A DNA stretch of 64,000 nucleotides, from NCBI GenBank assembly GCA_020027875.1, contig JAHRHA010000023.1, positions 1 through 64,000 of the forward strand, written 5' to 3'. The position numbers and the translations under genes are program-made. Below the pieces are notes generated by a model. The model was not told the origin of the DNA and searched no databases. It saw only the letters and a program-made list of their open reading frames with translations. Each line of letters starts with the position of its first letter. The first letter of the stretch is position 1. This DNA is from Micromonosporaceae bacterium (GTDB lineage Bacteria > Actinomycetota > Actinomycetes > Mycobacteriales > Micromonosporaceae). Of the stretch, positions 1 to 9,346 are shown in pieces.

Positions 1-97
1 ACGGGGTCGAACACTGACCCGTAGCTACGTCTTCGACATACGCCGAACCTCCTCGACGAGCTCACTCACCACGTGCGACCTCGTGTCGCAAGAACCG

Positions 98-419
98 TTA
101 CACCCACCGGTCACCGCCTGCGGCACTGCGGCAGGCTCGCGCCGGTCGGGGTCGCCGGCCCAGTCTTCGGGCCGGCATCAACGACACGATGGACTTGGCG
201 AGATCCTGGGCGGCCAGCCGCAGGGCGAGCTCGTCGCCGCGGTGAAAGGCGTTTGCCACCTTCGCGGCGTCGCCCTCGAAGTGGCCGAACTCGGGGTGAC
301 CCGGCGGTAAAAGGTGGCCACGCTGCCGTTGGGCAAGAGCTCCCGGCGTCGCAACGACGCTCAGTGCGGAACGCGGGGATCGGTAGGGAAGGAACCGTAC
401 AGGCCCGGGCCGCGTCCAA
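98..419 (-). other. Leading gene-poor stretch with a coding-like minus-strand frame
   Basis: The first 451 bases hold no gene I can defend. On the minus strand a frame stays open from about 419 down to a TAA at 98-100. Part of it (about 300 to 170) reads like real protein: acidic and Ala/Leu-rich with a GDELALRLAAQDLAKSIV stretch. It has no ATG or GTG upstream in frame and no ribosome binding site, and it ends in an Arg-rich tail typical of a wrong frame. It may be the relic of a small gene or a chance open frame in GC-rich DNA. No family is recognised. Confidence 0.2.
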
Positions 420-451
420 GAGATCGCTTCAACGCAGCCGAGGAGGTCATC

Positions 452-1210
452 ATGGAGATCGCTACGGCGCGCCGCACGTCGGCGCTGCTTGCTGTGCTCG
501 TCGTTGTGTTCCTTGTCCTCGCGTGGCTGCTCGGTTCGAACAGTTCACGCGGTGTCGCGGTCGCCAGTCAGCCGACTACGGGCGATCGGGCGCGTGACGG
601 AGTCCTGGTAAGCGGCACCGGCTTTGTTGAGGGTCGCCCCGACGTGCTCACGGTCCAGTTTGGTGTGGAGACCCGAGGACCGACCGTCGATAAGGCGCTC
701 GATCTTGCCAACCAGGCGCAAGGCCGGCTGCGTAACGCGTTCACGAAGGGCGGGGTTTCCGAGCGTGACCTTCAGACGAGCGGTCTGTCGATCTACCCGC
801 AGTACGACAAGGACGGCCGGCGGATCAGCGGGTACCAGGTCAGCGAGCAACTCTCGGTGAAGCTGCGCGACCTTGCCCGGGCGGGTGCGCTCATCAGCCA
901 GGCCGCGGACGCGGGCGGCGATGCCACCCGTATCAACGGGCTTAGCTTCGACATCGAGGACGACTCTGCGCTGCTGGCGCAGGCCAGGAGGAAGGCGTTT
1001 GACGAAGCAAAGGCCAAAGCCGAGCTCTATGCGCAGGCCTCCGGTCGCGGGCTTGGAAGAGTCGTCAGCATCAACGAGTCGGTGTCCGCGCCTGCTCTCG
1101 GCCAGAGAGCGTCCGCCGACTCGTTTGCCCAGGCTGCCAAGGCGGTGCCGATCCTGCCGGGCGAGCAGCGGCTCTCGGTGACCGTGACCGTCGAGTGGGC
1201 CTTCAGCTGA
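452..1210 (+). CDS. SIMPL-domain (DUF541, YggE-like) membrane-anchored protein
   Basis: 252 residues. A single hydrophobic segment (about residues 11-30) is followed by an extracytoplasmic SIMPL/DUF541 domain. The family signs are an early VSGTGFVEGRPDVLTVQFGVE-type strand, repeated amphipathic Ala/Lys helices, and an ending on a beta strand (LSVTVTVEWAF). SIMPL proteins such as E. coli YggE are envelope proteins linked to stress tolerance; their biochemical role is not settled. The ATG at 452 is preferred over upstream in-frame starts because GAGGAGG lies 5 bases before it and the signal anchor begins there. It stands alone, with no operon partner. Family call firm, role unknown. Confidence 0.85.
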   Translation: MEIATARRTSALLAVLVVVFLVLAWLLGSNSSRGVAVASQPTTGDRARDGVLVSGTGFVEGRPDVLTVQFGVETRGPTVDKALDLANQAQGRLRNAFTKGGVSERDLQTSGLSIYPQYDKDGRRISGYQVSEQLSVKLRDLARAGALISQAADAGGDATRINGLSFDIEDDSALLAQARRKAFDEAKAKAELYAQASGRGLGRVVSINESVSAPALGQRASADSFAQAAKAVPILPGEQRLSVTVTVEWAFS

Positions 1211-1494
1211 GACCGGCTCGCGCGAAACTCATCGGGAACATCCGATGCCGGCAGGCGAACAATCTGATGTTGAGTCTCGTCCCGGCGCGCGTCGATGGAT
1301 GGCCGTATATCGATCACGGTGCTAGGGCCTCTCGATCCGCGTAGATCGCTTCCGGTCGAGCATGCAGGGGCAGCGCAGAGCCGGCCAAAGCGACTATCCT
1401 GCTTTCGCCGAGACGGCGCACGAGGGCCTTAGCCTGGTCGATCCGGACATTTCCCCCCGGGCTCCGCCTCCCCCACCCTCGGAGGTTGTCAACC

Positions 1495-3867
1495 ATGTCC
1501 GGACGCATGCTGCGCCGCCTCAGCCTCATCACGGCGACGCTCGTTGTCGCCGCGTTCAGCCTCAGCGCTACCAGCGCATACGCCGATCCCACGACAGGCA
1601 GCATCGCCGGCCAGTTCACCGACGCCGGCACACCGGTCGCCAACGCGCGCGTCGGCGTCTACGACCTCGATTTCAACTTCATTCAGGAGACCCTTACCGA
1701 CGATGGCGGAGCGTTCAGTCTCGTCGACGTGACTCCGGGCGAGTACAAGGTCAGCTTCGACCTACCCGGATTCTTCACCCAGTACGCCCACCAGAAGCTC
1801 AGTTTCGACGAGGCCGACCCGATCACCGTGGTCGCCGGCGCCCAAACCACGGTGAACGAGGAGGTGATCCCCCACGGCAGCATCGCCGGTCGAGTCACCA
1901 ACGCCGACGGTTCCACGTTCCCGGCCCCGTTTGTCCTGGCCCAAGAGGTTGACCGAAACTTCCTCGTTCAGACCAATGGCGACGCCGATGGCAACTACTC
2001 GCTTCCGATAGTGCCGGCCGGCACTTACATCGTCTCGTTCCGCAGCGGCTTCGATGCGCCCGAGCAGTTCGCGAACCAGAAGACGACGCGCGACACGGCG
2101 GATCCGATCACCGTCGGCGTCGGCGAGCAGGTGACGCTGGACCAGATGTTCCTACCGGTCGGCGCGATCTCGGGTCACCTCACCGATGACGGTCAGCCCG
2201 TCGCGGACGCCCAGGTGTCGGTGCAGAGTCAGTCCGGGCTGTTCGGCTCCACTCAGACTGACGCCGACGGCTTCTACCGCATCGTGCTCTTCCCCGACGT
2301 ATACACCGTGCAGTACTCCCTGCAGAGCGGGCTCACCCAGTACCACAACCAGAAGGTGCTCGGCGACGAGGCTGACCCCGTCACGGTCACCGCCGGACCA
2401 GATGTCACAGTCGACGAGCAGCTCATCGACACCGGAACGGTCAGCGACCGGCTGGTCGACGCCTCCGGCAACCCGGTCTCCGGCGCCGGGGTCGATCTTC
2501 AGAACAACCAACACTTCTTCCAGGGGCGGACGGACGAGAACGGCGCCTACGAGGTCGCCGCCTTCCCGGGCGTATACCGGCTCTCGTTCGCTACAGAGCA
2601 CGGGCAACAGTGGGCGCGGGGCAAGAGCACGGCGGGAGAAGGGGATCTGATCACCGTCACCGCGAACGAGACCACCGTCGTCGGCGACACGCTGGTGTCC
2701 ACCGGGTCGATCACGGTCACGGCGCGCGACGCCGCGACCGGGCAGCCGTTCACCGACTTCTGCGTCTTTAGCAGCGTTGGTGGTTCGTGCGCGGAGAACG
2801 GCGTCGTCACCTTCCCGGCTGTCCTGCCGGGCCGGCACCAGGTCTTCGTCCTGCCCAACGATCAGAGTTACATGTTCGTCAACGTCTCCCCCGTGGTGGT
2901 GCGGAGCGGCGAGAACACGGCGACCGTCGTCGACATCGTCAAGTGGGCCACGATCACCACGTCGGTGGTGGACGCCTCGACCGGCGCGCCCGTGCAAGGT
3001 GCGTGCGTGGAACCTGTCCGGCCGCTGACCCCCACGAGACTCGGTGGTGGCGCCCTCTTCTGCACCGACGCCGACGGTTCGCTGACGCTGCCGTTCGTGG
3101 AACCCGGCACGAACAACCTGTTCGCCTGGGCACCCTTCAATAGCGACTACGGGCATCAGTGGGTCGGATCGACCGGTGGCACCGGAGCCCAGGCTAAGGC
3201 GCGCCTAGTCACGCTGAAGTCAGGGCAGAGCGTCACCCTCCCGCCGATCCGGCTAGACCGGGCGGGCTCGATCAGCGGCACAATTACCGACAAGGTCACG
3301 GGAGCGCCGCTTAGGGACGCCGTGGCCGGCTTGTCCAGCATGAGCGGCGGGGCCGGTCCGACGCGATCCCATACCTTTACCGACTCGCACGGCCGTTACA
3401 CCCTCGGCAACCTCGGCCCGTACGACTGGACGCTCTTCTTCGGGCGCCATGGGTACGCATCCGAGTTCTCCGGAGGCGTAGCTAACCGGTTCCTCGCCAA
3501 GGGAGTCAAGGTCAACGTCGACCAGACGACCCCGCACAACGTCAGACTCCGCAAGGGGACCAGGTTGACGGGCAACGTCGTCGGCCCGAACGGTGAGCCG
3601 GCAGGCCTATTCGGAGCTCGGATCACCGTCATCAACGCACTCACCGGCGACGAGATGGGTGTGAACGACACCGCCGCAAACAGCTCGTACGAGGTAGGCG
3701 TGCTCGGCCCACAGATCGTGAAGCTGCACTACTTCGCGAACATCATCGGCGCCCAGTACCAGGGGTACTACCGCGACGCGGGCGACCTGGCGCACGCCAC
3801 GCCCGTCGTCATCCCCGCGAGCGGCACGAAGACCCTGAACATCACGGTACGCCGACCCGTTCCGTAA
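1495..3867 (+). CDS. Secreted carboxypeptidase-regulatory-like (CnaB-like) repeat protein
   Basis: 790 residues beginning with a Sec signal peptide (Arg-rich n-region, hydrophobic core, AYA-D cleavage near residue 27). The rest is a string of beta-sandwich units of about 85-95 residues. Each starts with a GxIxGxVT strand, carries a 'PVANARV' type turn and a 'DGxYxLxxVxPGxYxVxF' segment, and the first four share an NQK...ADPITV motif (near 1790, 2075, 2350 and 2620). This is the pattern of CarboxypepD_reg/CnaB-type domains. No LPXTG motif, C-terminal membrane helix or catalytic domain is visible, so it is probably released or held by other contacts. GGAGG at 1481-1485 is 9 bases before the ATG. 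Later units are more divergent and contain Cys pairs. Function is unknown; adhesion or matrix is a guess. Confidence 0.8.
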   Translation: MSGRMLRRLSLITATLVVAAFSLSATSAYADPTTGSIAGQFTDAGTPVANARVGVYDLDFNFIQETLTDDGGAFSLVDVTPGEYKVSFDLPGFFTQYAHQKLSFDEADPITVVAGAQTTVNEEVIPHGSIAGRVTNADGSTFPAPFVLAQEVDRNFLVQTNGDADGNYSLPIVPAGTYIVSFRSGFDAPEQFANQKTTRDTADPITVGVGEQVTLDQMFLPVGAISGHLTDDGQPVADAQVSVQSQSGLFGSTQTDADGFYRIVLFPDVYTVQYSLQSGLTQYHNQKVLGDEADPVTVTAGPDVTVDEQLIDTGTVSDRLVDASGNPVSGAGVDLQNNQHFFQGRTDENGAYEVAAFPGVYRLSFATEHGQQWARGKSTAGEGDLITVTANETTVVGDTLVSTGSITVTARDAATGQPFTDFCVFSSVGGSCAENGVVTFPAVLPGRHQVFVLPNDQSYMFVNVSPVVVRSGENTATVVDIVKWATITTSVVDASTGAPVQGACVEPVRPLTPTRLGGGALFCTDADGSLTLPFVEPGTNNLFAWAPFNSDYGHQWVGSTGGTGAQAKARLVTLKSGQSVTLPPIRLDRAGSISGTITDKVTGAPLRDAVAGLSSMSGGAGPTRSHTFTDSHGRYTLGNLGPYDWTLFFGRHGYASEFSGGVANRFLAKGVKVNVDQTTPHNVRLRKGTRLTGNVVGPNGEPAGLFGARITVINALTGDEMGVNDTAANSSYEVGVLGPQIVKLHYFANIIGAQYQGYYRDAGDLAHATPVVIPASGTKTLNITVRRPVP

Positions 3868-3888
3868 CCCACTCGTCCTAACCACGGC

Positions 3889-3918
3889 GGCCCGCCGGCA
3901 CGTTCGTGCCGGCGGGCC
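3889..3918. terminator. GC-rich hairpin after the secreted repeat protein
   Basis: A perfect 13-bp stem (3889-3901 with 3906-3918) with loop GTTC lies 21 bases after the stop codon of the repeat-protein gene. There is no U-tract, as is common in actinomycetes. It sits 40 bases before the next gene on the same strand and probably separates the two transcripts. Confidence 0.7.
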
Positions 3919-3958
3919 ACGCGGGAAGTCCAGCGGTCGGTGCGTGGTTGAGGCGGAC

Positions 3959-4927
3959 ATGCAGGTTATTCAAGTTCAGACACACGGCGGCCCCGAGGTT
4001 CTCGTCCCGGTCGACGTACCGGTTCCGGAACCGGGCGAGGGCGAAGTTCGGGTGGCACTCGCGGCCACAGGCGTGAACTTCGTAGATACGTACCACCGCA
4101 GCGGCTACTACCCGGTCTCACTCCCGTTCGCTCCGGGAAGCGAGGGCGCGGGCCTCGTGACGGGGGTCGGACCTGGCGTAGACGGGGTGCGAGTGGGTGA
4201 CCGAGTGGCCTCCGTGGACCTGCGGGGCGCGTACGCGGAACAGGCCATCACCGCCGCCGACCGAGTGGTGCCCCTGCCAGACGACATATCGGAGGAGACT
4301 GCGGCCGCGGTTGTGCTACAGGGCCTCACCGCTCACTACCTGCTGTTCGACAGCTACCCGGTGCGGCCTGACGACGTCGTGCTCGTGCATGCAGCGGCTG
4401 GTGGCATGGGCCTGCTGATCACCCAGATCGCCACCAAGCTCGGCGCCACCGTCATCGGCACTGTGTCCACGGTGGAGAAAGAGGTGCTCGCTCGTCAGGC
4501 CGGAGCTGCCGAGGTCATCCGCTACTCGGAGCAGGATGTGACCTCTGAGGTGCGCCGCATCACCGAAGGAGCCGGCGTAGCGGCCGTCTACGACGGCGTC
4601 GGCAAGGACACGTTCGACGCCAGCATGGCCAGCCTCCGGCGTCGCGGAACTCTGGTCTTGTACGGCGCCGCGAGCGGCGCTGTGCCACCCTTCGACCCGC
4701 AGCGGCTCCAGCATGCTGGCTCCATCTTCCTGACCCGACCGACGCTGGGCCACCACATCGCCGAGCGGGCGGAGCTGGAGACCCGGGCACACGATGTGTT
4801 CGGCTGGGTCTCCGATGGCAGCCTCACGGTTCGGATCCACGATCGCTATCCCCTTGCCGAGGCGCGGCGGGCCCACGAGGACCTGCAGAGCAGGCGTACA
4901 ACTGGCAAGCTCCTCCTGGTGCCGTGA
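3959..4927 (+). CDS. NADPH:quinone oxidoreductase (zinc-independent MDR family)
   Basis: 322 residues, the usual length for the quinone oxidoreductase branch of medium-chain dehydrogenase/reductases (E. coli QorA is about 327). The N-terminal GroES-like domain carries the family pattern NFVDTYHRSGYYP and PGSEGAG. The Rossmann fold starts with HAAAGGMGLLITQIA (about residues 144-158). The Cys/His ligands of zinc alcohol dehydrogenases are absent. It should reduce quinones or enals with NADPH in the cytosol. The ATG at 3959 is chosen over a GTG at 3944 because GAGGCGG lies just upstream and the protein then begins at the canonical first strand. It is convergent with the response regulator, 9 bases away. 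Confidence 0.88.
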   Translation: MQVIQVQTHGGPEVLVPVDVPVPEPGEGEVRVALAATGVNFVDTYHRSGYYPVSLPFAPGSEGAGLVTGVGPGVDGVRVGDRVASVDLRGAYAEQAITAADRVVPLPDDISEETAAAVVLQGLTAHYLLFDSYPVRPDDVVLVHAAAGGMGLLITQIATKLGATVIGTVSTVEKEVLARQAGAAEVIRYSEQDVTSEVRRITEGAGVAAVYDGVGKDTFDASMASLRRRGTLVLYGAASGAVPPFDPQRLQHAGSIFLTRPTLGHHIAERAELETRAHDVFGWVSDGSLTVRIHDRYPLAEARRAHEDLQSRRTTGKLLLVP

Positions 4928-4936
4928 CCGCCGGAC

Positions 4937-5620
4937 TCAGTGAGCGGAGCGCGGCACGACAAGGCCTGACTCGTACGCCGTCACGACCGCCTGGGTTCGG
5001 TCGCGCAGCCCGAGTTTGGCTAAGACCCGGCTCACGTGGCTCTTGACCGTCTCCTCGCTGACCACGAGCCGGTCGGCGATCTCCGGGTTGGACAGGCCCT
5101 CGGCGATCAGGCGCAGCACCTCGGTCTCCCGTGGGGTCAACGAACCCAACGCAGCCGGGCGCGCCGAGGAGCGTGGCCGAAGCCGTGCAAACTCGCTGAT
5201 GAGTCGGCGCGTTACCGAAGGCGCGAGCAGGGCCTCTCCGGCGGCGACCACGCGCACCGCGTCGAATAGGCGCTCGGCGGTGACGTCCTTGAGCAGAAAG
5301 CCGCTGGCGCCCGCGCTGAGCGCGTCGTAGACGTGCTCATCGAGGTCGAAGGTGGTCAGCATCAGGATGCGCGGGCCGTCGTCGCCGGTCTCCGCCACGA
5401 TCCGCGATGTAGCCTCGATGCCGTCCATCACCGGCATGCGTACGTCCATGAGAACGACGTGCGGAGTCCGCTCCCGGCAGACGCGGACCGCCTCGGCGCC
5501 GTCGGCGGCCGTGCCGACGACGACGAAGTCTGGCTGCGTCTCCAGCAGGGCACCGAAGCCCGCCCTTACGACCTCCTGGTCGTCGACCACGACGATGCGT
5601 ACCCGTTCCTCGGGGCTCAT
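4937..5620 (-). CDS. NarL/LuxR-family response regulator
   Basis: 227 residues. The receiver domain (about 7-125) has acidic pocket D13/D14, phospho-acceptor D59 in [13 protein letters not shown] and Lys111 in FLLKD. A LuxR-type HTH (about 160-215) carries [22 protein letters not shown]. It is the output partner of the kinase encoded just upstream on the same strand; the two genes overlap by four bases (ATGA), so they are translationally coupled. The pair is divergent from an ABC exporter at 6946-10147, and controlling that exporter is the obvious proposal. All residues needed for phosphorylation are present. Confidence 0.93.
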   Translation of the reverse strand: MSPEERVRIVVVDDQEVVRAGFGALLETQPDFVVVGTAADGAEAVRVCRERTPHVVLMDVRMPVMDGIEATSRIVAETGDDGPRILMLTTFDLDEHVYDALSAGASGFLLKDVTAERLFDAVRVVAAGEALLAPSVTRRLISEFARLRPRSSARPAALGSLTPRETEVLRLIAEGLSNPEIADRLVVSEETVKSHVSRVLAKLGLRDRTQAVVTAYESGLVVPRSAH

Positions 5621-6792
5621 GTGTCCACTCTCGATGCCGGCAGCGTGGCTTCGACCAGGAACCCCCCGACGGAGGCCGTCGCGATGCGGAGCTTCCCACC
5701 CACCATCGTGGCCCGCTCGTGCATGCCGGACAGCCCGTGCCCGTTGACCGGAGCATCGCCCTGGGGTCCAGGCCCGTTGTCCCGGACCCGCACCCGCAAT
5801 GTTTCGTCGGCATAGTCGAGCTCGACGTCGACGGCCGCGCCCGGCGCGTGGCGCCGAGCGTTGGTCAGGGCCTCTTGGACGATGCGGTACGCGGTGAGCT
5901 CCACACCAGGATCGAGTGGCTCGACGTGACCGCGCACGATGAGACGGGTGCTCGCGCCACCGAGGTCGCGTGCCTCGTCCATCAGCTCGTTGAGCTGTTC
6001 AAGCCCGGGTAGGGGTCGCCTGGTGGACTCCGCACCGGCGTCCTCGCGGAGGACACCGAGCAGCCGCCGCATCTCGGTCAGCGCGGCACGGGCGGTGGCG
6101 CCGATGGCGAACAGGCGCTTGGCCCCCTCTGCGGGCAAACCCGGTGTCGTCAGCCGCGCCGTCTCCGCCTGCACGGCGATCATCGAGAGGTGATGCGCGA
6201 CGACGTCGTGAAGCTCGCGGGCGATGCGCGCCCGCTCGCCCCGGGCGGCGTGCTCTAGCAGCGTGTCGGCGATCGCGCGAGTGGATGCGTCACGGTCGCG
6301 CGCCTCGTCGCGGGCTCGTCGGCCGGCACCGACCGCGGCCGACCCGGCGGTCAGCGCCAACAGGAGCACCCCGGAGAACCTGCCATCCGGCGGCTCCGCG
6401 CCGAATGGCGTGATTGCGTACGCGACGAACGGCGCGACGAGTGGAACCCACGCCCGCCGACGATAGTGCCGGCCGAGCAGATAGCAGACGGCGACCAAGG
6501 CCACCAGCCCCGCGCGGGGGAGCGCATATTGGGCCAGCAGCGTCAGGAACGTCGCCGCCGTGATCATCACCATCGCCGCCACGAGCTGGATCCGCACCAG
6601 GGCCACGGGCAGGGTCGCCCACAAAGCGAGCAGTAGAGCGAGCGAGGAGTTCTCGTCGCGGTTGACCACCTCGACCATCGCGGCGAGGCCGAGCAGTCCG
6701 GCGGCGATGTACGGCCAGTCGGGTGCGCCAGTGACCCGCGCAACGGTGCCGACCGCGCGGTCGAGCAGTGCGCCTTGTCTCACATGCTTCAT
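5617..6792 (-). CDS. HisKA_3-type sensor histidine kinase
   Basis: 391 residues. Roughly residues 25-150 form five or six membrane helices with very short loops and no extracellular sensor domain, so the signal is probably sensed in or at the membrane. A HisKA_3 dimerisation helix follows, with [13 protein letters not shown] (phospho-acceptor His195), then a HATPase domain with a DNGPGP G1 box and a [12 protein letters not shown]2 box. This is the DesK/LiaS-like architecture typical of partners of NarL-type regulators. The ATG at 6792 begins the frame. It forms an operon with the response regulator. Confidence 0.92.
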   Translation of the reverse strand: MKHVRQGALLDRAVGTVARVTGAPDWPYIAAGLLGLAAMVEVVNRDENSSLALLLALWATLPVALVRIQLVAAMVMITAATFLTLLAQYALPRAGLVALVAVCYLLGRHYRRRAWVPLVAPFVAYAITPFGAEPPDGRFSGVLLLALTAGSAAVGAGRRARDEARDRDASTRAIADTLLEHAARGERARIARELHDVVAHHLSMIAVQAETARLTTPGLPAEGAKRLFAIGATARAALTEMRRLLGVLREDAGAESTRRPLPGLEQLNELMDEARDLGGASTRLIVRGHVEPLDPGVELTAYRIVQEALTNARRHAPGAAVDVELDYADETLRVRVRDNGPGPQGDAPVNGHGLSGMHERATMVGGKLRIATASVGGFLVEATLPASRVDT

Positions 6793-6945
6793 TGTCCGCG
6801 AACAGCGGCCGACCAGGCGTCACCCAGATCAGGGCGTCGCCTCTCCCCCATGAGAGGGAGGCCGCCGTGGCCGGTCACCCCGCCGGGGCCCGGCGAAGAC
6901 GGCTCCACGGCGTGACGACTCGGACCGGTCGATGTTCGTACATTC
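6793..6945. promoter_or_regulatory. Divergent control region, kinase/regulator versus ABC exporter
   Basis: 153 bases separate the start of the kinase gene from the start of the ABC ATPase gene. They must hold both promoters and probably the response-regulator site. A short inverted repeat, CCTCTC (6840-6845) and GAGAGG (6852-6857), lies in the middle. I cannot place the -10/-35 boxes with confidence. Confidence 0.4.
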
Positions 6946-7881
6946 ATGGGCATGACAGCGACGATCGAGGCCCGCGGGCTGAGGAAGCACTACGGTCGGA
7001 CGGTCGCGGTGGACGGCTTGTCCTTCACCGTCGCACCCGGACAGGTCACGGGCTTTGTCGGACCCAACGGCGCCGGCAAGTCGACGACCATGCGCATGAT
7101 CCTCGGCCTGGACGCTCCCGACGAGGGAACCGCGCTCGTCGGCGGCCGGCAGTACCGCAGCCTGCGGACCCCGCTTCGGGAGGTCGGTGCGCTGCTGGAC
7201 GCGGCCGCGATCCACCCGGGCCGCCGGGCCCGGAACCACCTGCTCTGGATGGCACACAGCAACGGCCTACCCGCTGGGCGGGTGGATGAGGTGCTGGAAC
7301 AGGTCGGACTCGGGTCGGTGGCGCGTCGGCGGGCCGGAGGCTTCTCGCTCGGCATGCGTCAGCGCCTCGGCATCGCCGGCGCGCTGCTCGGCGACCCCCC
7401 GGTTCTCATGTTCGACGAGCCGGTCAACGGGCTGGATCCCGAGGGCATCATGTGGATCCGCGGCCTGCTGCGATCGTTGGCAGCGCAGGGAAGAGCGGTG
7501 TTCGTGTCGAGCCACCTGATGAGCGAGCTCGAGGACACCGCAGACCACCTGATCGTCATCGGCCGGGGCCGGCTCATCACCGACGCGAGCGTGGACAAGT
7601 TGATCGCCGCCGCGTCCGGCGACCGGGTCGACGTACGGACCTCCCGTCGCGCGGAGGCAATGACGGTGCTGGCAAACGCCGGCGCGACGGTCGCCGCGGG
7701 GGATCACGAGATCCTGACCGTCAACGGGCTGACCGGCGAGCGGATCGCCGCGCTGCTCACCGAGCGCGGCCTGCCCTTCTCCGAGCTGCGCCAGCACCGC
7801 GCCTCGCTCGAGGAGGCGTATATGGAGCTGACCCGCGACGCCGTCGAGTTCAATGTGACCAGTGTGAGGCAGGCGTCATGA
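6946..7881 (+). CDS. ABC exporter ATP-binding protein
   Basis: 311 residues. Walker A GPNGAGKST (39-47), signature GGFSLGMRQRLGIA (131-144, SLGMRQ in place of LSGGQ), Walker B VLMFDEP (153-159) and the switch histidine in FVSSHLMSE. The C-terminal 80 residues are the accessory domain common in the DrrA/CcmA-like drug and lantibiotic export subfamily, ending with an SLEEAYMELT motif. It energises the two permeases that follow, and its stop overlaps the first permease start by ATGA. The start could be the ATG at 6946 or the one at 6952. The divergent two-component pair is its likely regulator. Confidence 0.92.
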   Translation: MGMTATIEARGLRKHYGRTVAVDGLSFTVAPGQVTGFVGPNGAGKSTTMRMILGLDAPDEGTALVGGRQYRSLRTPLREVGALLDAAAIHPGRRARNHLLWMAHSNGLPAGRVDEVLEQVGLGSVARRRAGGFSLGMRQRLGIAGALLGDPPVLMFDEPVNGLDPEGIMWIRGLLRSLAAQGRAVFVSSHLMSELEDTADHLIVIGRGRLITDASVDKLIAAASGDRVDVRTSRRAEAMTVLANAGATVAAGDHEILTVNGLTGERIAALLTERGLPFSELRQHRASLEEAYMELTRDAVEFNVTSVRQAS

Positions 7882-9329
7882 CCACCCCGAGTGACAACCC
7901 CGCGGCGACGACCGCCCGCGACGGCTTCGGCCAGCTCCTGCGCGCCGAGTGGACGAAGCTGCGCTCCGTCCGCAGCACCGCGTGGTGCCTGATACTCGCG
8001 GCCGGACTGATGCTCCTGATCTCCGCGCTCGGAGCGACGGGCAGCACCACCGACGCCAACGAAGGCCCCTCCAGGCGCGTGGACGTGTTTCACTTCGTGC
8101 ACCAACCGCTCACCGGCGACGGCTCGGTCACCGCCCACGTGCTCACCCAGCAGAGAACCGGCCCCTCTGCCAGGGCCGGCCTCATGATCAAAGAGGGCAC
8201 CGAGCAGGGCGCGCCGTATGTCTCTATCGCGGTCACGCCGGACCGCGGCGTACAGATGCAGGCCAACTTCGAGTCCGACATCGCCGGCACCGCCAGCGGG
8301 GCCCCGGTCTGGCTCCGTTTGACCCGGACCGGGACCTCCGTCACGGGGTACGAGTCCGCCGACGGCGCCACCTGGCGTGAGGTCGGCAGCGTAGCGGTCG
8401 CAACGCTGCCGCCGACGGCACAGGTGGGCCTCTTCGTCACCTCGCCCTCAACGGCCCTGCGGATAGTTCGGCAGGGCGGTAACACCGAGACCAGCTCCGC
8501 CTTCGAGCCCAGCACGGCCACGTTCGACAGCGTGAGCGTGGCGCCGATGTCCCCGGCTCCGGCCGCGGCGTGGAGCGACCTCGACGTGGGCAAGCCTGGA
8601 CCGCGAACAGACGGGACCCCCGTTGTCGGATCTTCGACCGAGTCCGGCGGAATATTCACGGTGACGGGTGCGGGGGACATCGGGACCCTCCCGCCGGGGG
8701 GCGACAACGACATCGTCCGGGACAGCCTCACCGGAGTCCTCATCGGAATGATCGCGATCGTCGTCCTCGGCGTGGTGTTCATGACCTCCGAATACGCGAA
8801 AGGCGTGATCCGGACGACGTTCACCGTCAGCCCTCGCCGCGGCCGGGTGCTCGCGGCGAAGGCGGTCGTGCTTGGCTTGGTCGTGTTCGCGGTCGGGCTG
8901 GTCACCGCGCTGGCCGCGCTCGTCCTCACCCGTCCGATCCAGCGCCGCAACGGCTTCGAGGCGCCTGCGTACCCGGACCCGTCGCTCGCCGACGGGCTAG
9001 TGCTCCGGGCCGTCATCGGCACCGCCCTGTTCCTCGCCATGCTCGCGCTGTTCGCTCTGGGCGTTGGCACGATCCTGCGTCGCGCGGCCGGCGCGATAAC
9101 CCTCGTCATCGCGCTCGTGGTCGTGCCGTCGATCATCGGGGTGTTCCTGCCACTGAATGCCGAGCTGTGGTTGAACCGGACGACGCCGCTCGCCGGGCTG
9201 GCGATGCAGCAGACCAGGGATAGGTTCGACAACGCGATCGGCCCGTGGGCCGGGTTCGGAGTGCTATGCGCCTGGGCGGCGGTCGCGCTCGGTCTCGCGT
9301 ACTGGCAGCTCCGCCGGCGGGATGCGTGA
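7878..9329 (+). CDS. ABC-2-type permease with inserted extracytoplasmic domain
   Basis: 483 residues, much longer than the usual 240-300. After the cytoplasmic EWTKLRSVRSTAW segment and a first membrane helix (about 35-55) there is a loop of about 210 residues. It reads as a beta-rich jelly-roll of the DUF1349/laminin-G type (RAGLMIKEG, APVWLRLTRTGTSV, YESADGATWREVGS, VGLFVTSP). The remaining five or so helices follow (about 280-480), including the FMTSEYAKGVIRTTF segment typical of these permeases. The ATG at 7878 overlaps the ATPase stop. It forms the transmembrane part of the exporter with the next gene. The insert could bind a carbohydrate or cell-wall ligand; that is an inference. Confidence 0.87.
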   Translation: MTTPSDNPAATTARDGFGQLLRAEWTKLRSVRSTAWCLILAAGLMLLISALGATGSTTDANEGPSRRVDVFHFVHQPLTGDGSVTAHVLTQQRTGPSARAGLMIKEGTEQGAPYVSIAVTPDRGVQMQANFESDIAGTASGAPVWLRLTRTGTSVTGYESADGATWREVGSVAVATLPPTAQVGLFVTSPSTALRIVRQGGNTETSSAFEPSTATFDSVSVAPMSPAPAAAWSDLDVGKPGPRTDGTPVVGSSTESGGIFTVTGAGDIGTLPPGGDNDIVRDSLTGVLIGMIAIVVLGVVFMTSEYAKGVIRTTFTVSPRRGRVLAAKAVVLGLVVFAVGLVTALAALVLTRPIQRRNGFEAPAYPDPSLADGLVLRAVIGTALFLAMLALFALGVGTILRRAAGAITLVIALVVVPSIIGVFLPLNAELWLNRTTPLAGLAMQQTRDRFDNAIGPWAGFGVLCAWAAVALGLAYWQLRRRDA

Positions 9330-9346
9330 GCGCGAGGAGCGACGTC

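Noticed and set aside
73-597. Plus-strand open frame of 174 codons
   Set aside because: Arg- and Pro-rich translation without domain character, overlapping the start of the SIMPL gene in another frame.
2152-3156. 334-codon minus-strand frame opposite the secreted repeat protein
   Set aside because: It lies antisense to a well-supported gene; composition (His, Arg, Asp rich) is that of a frame shadow.
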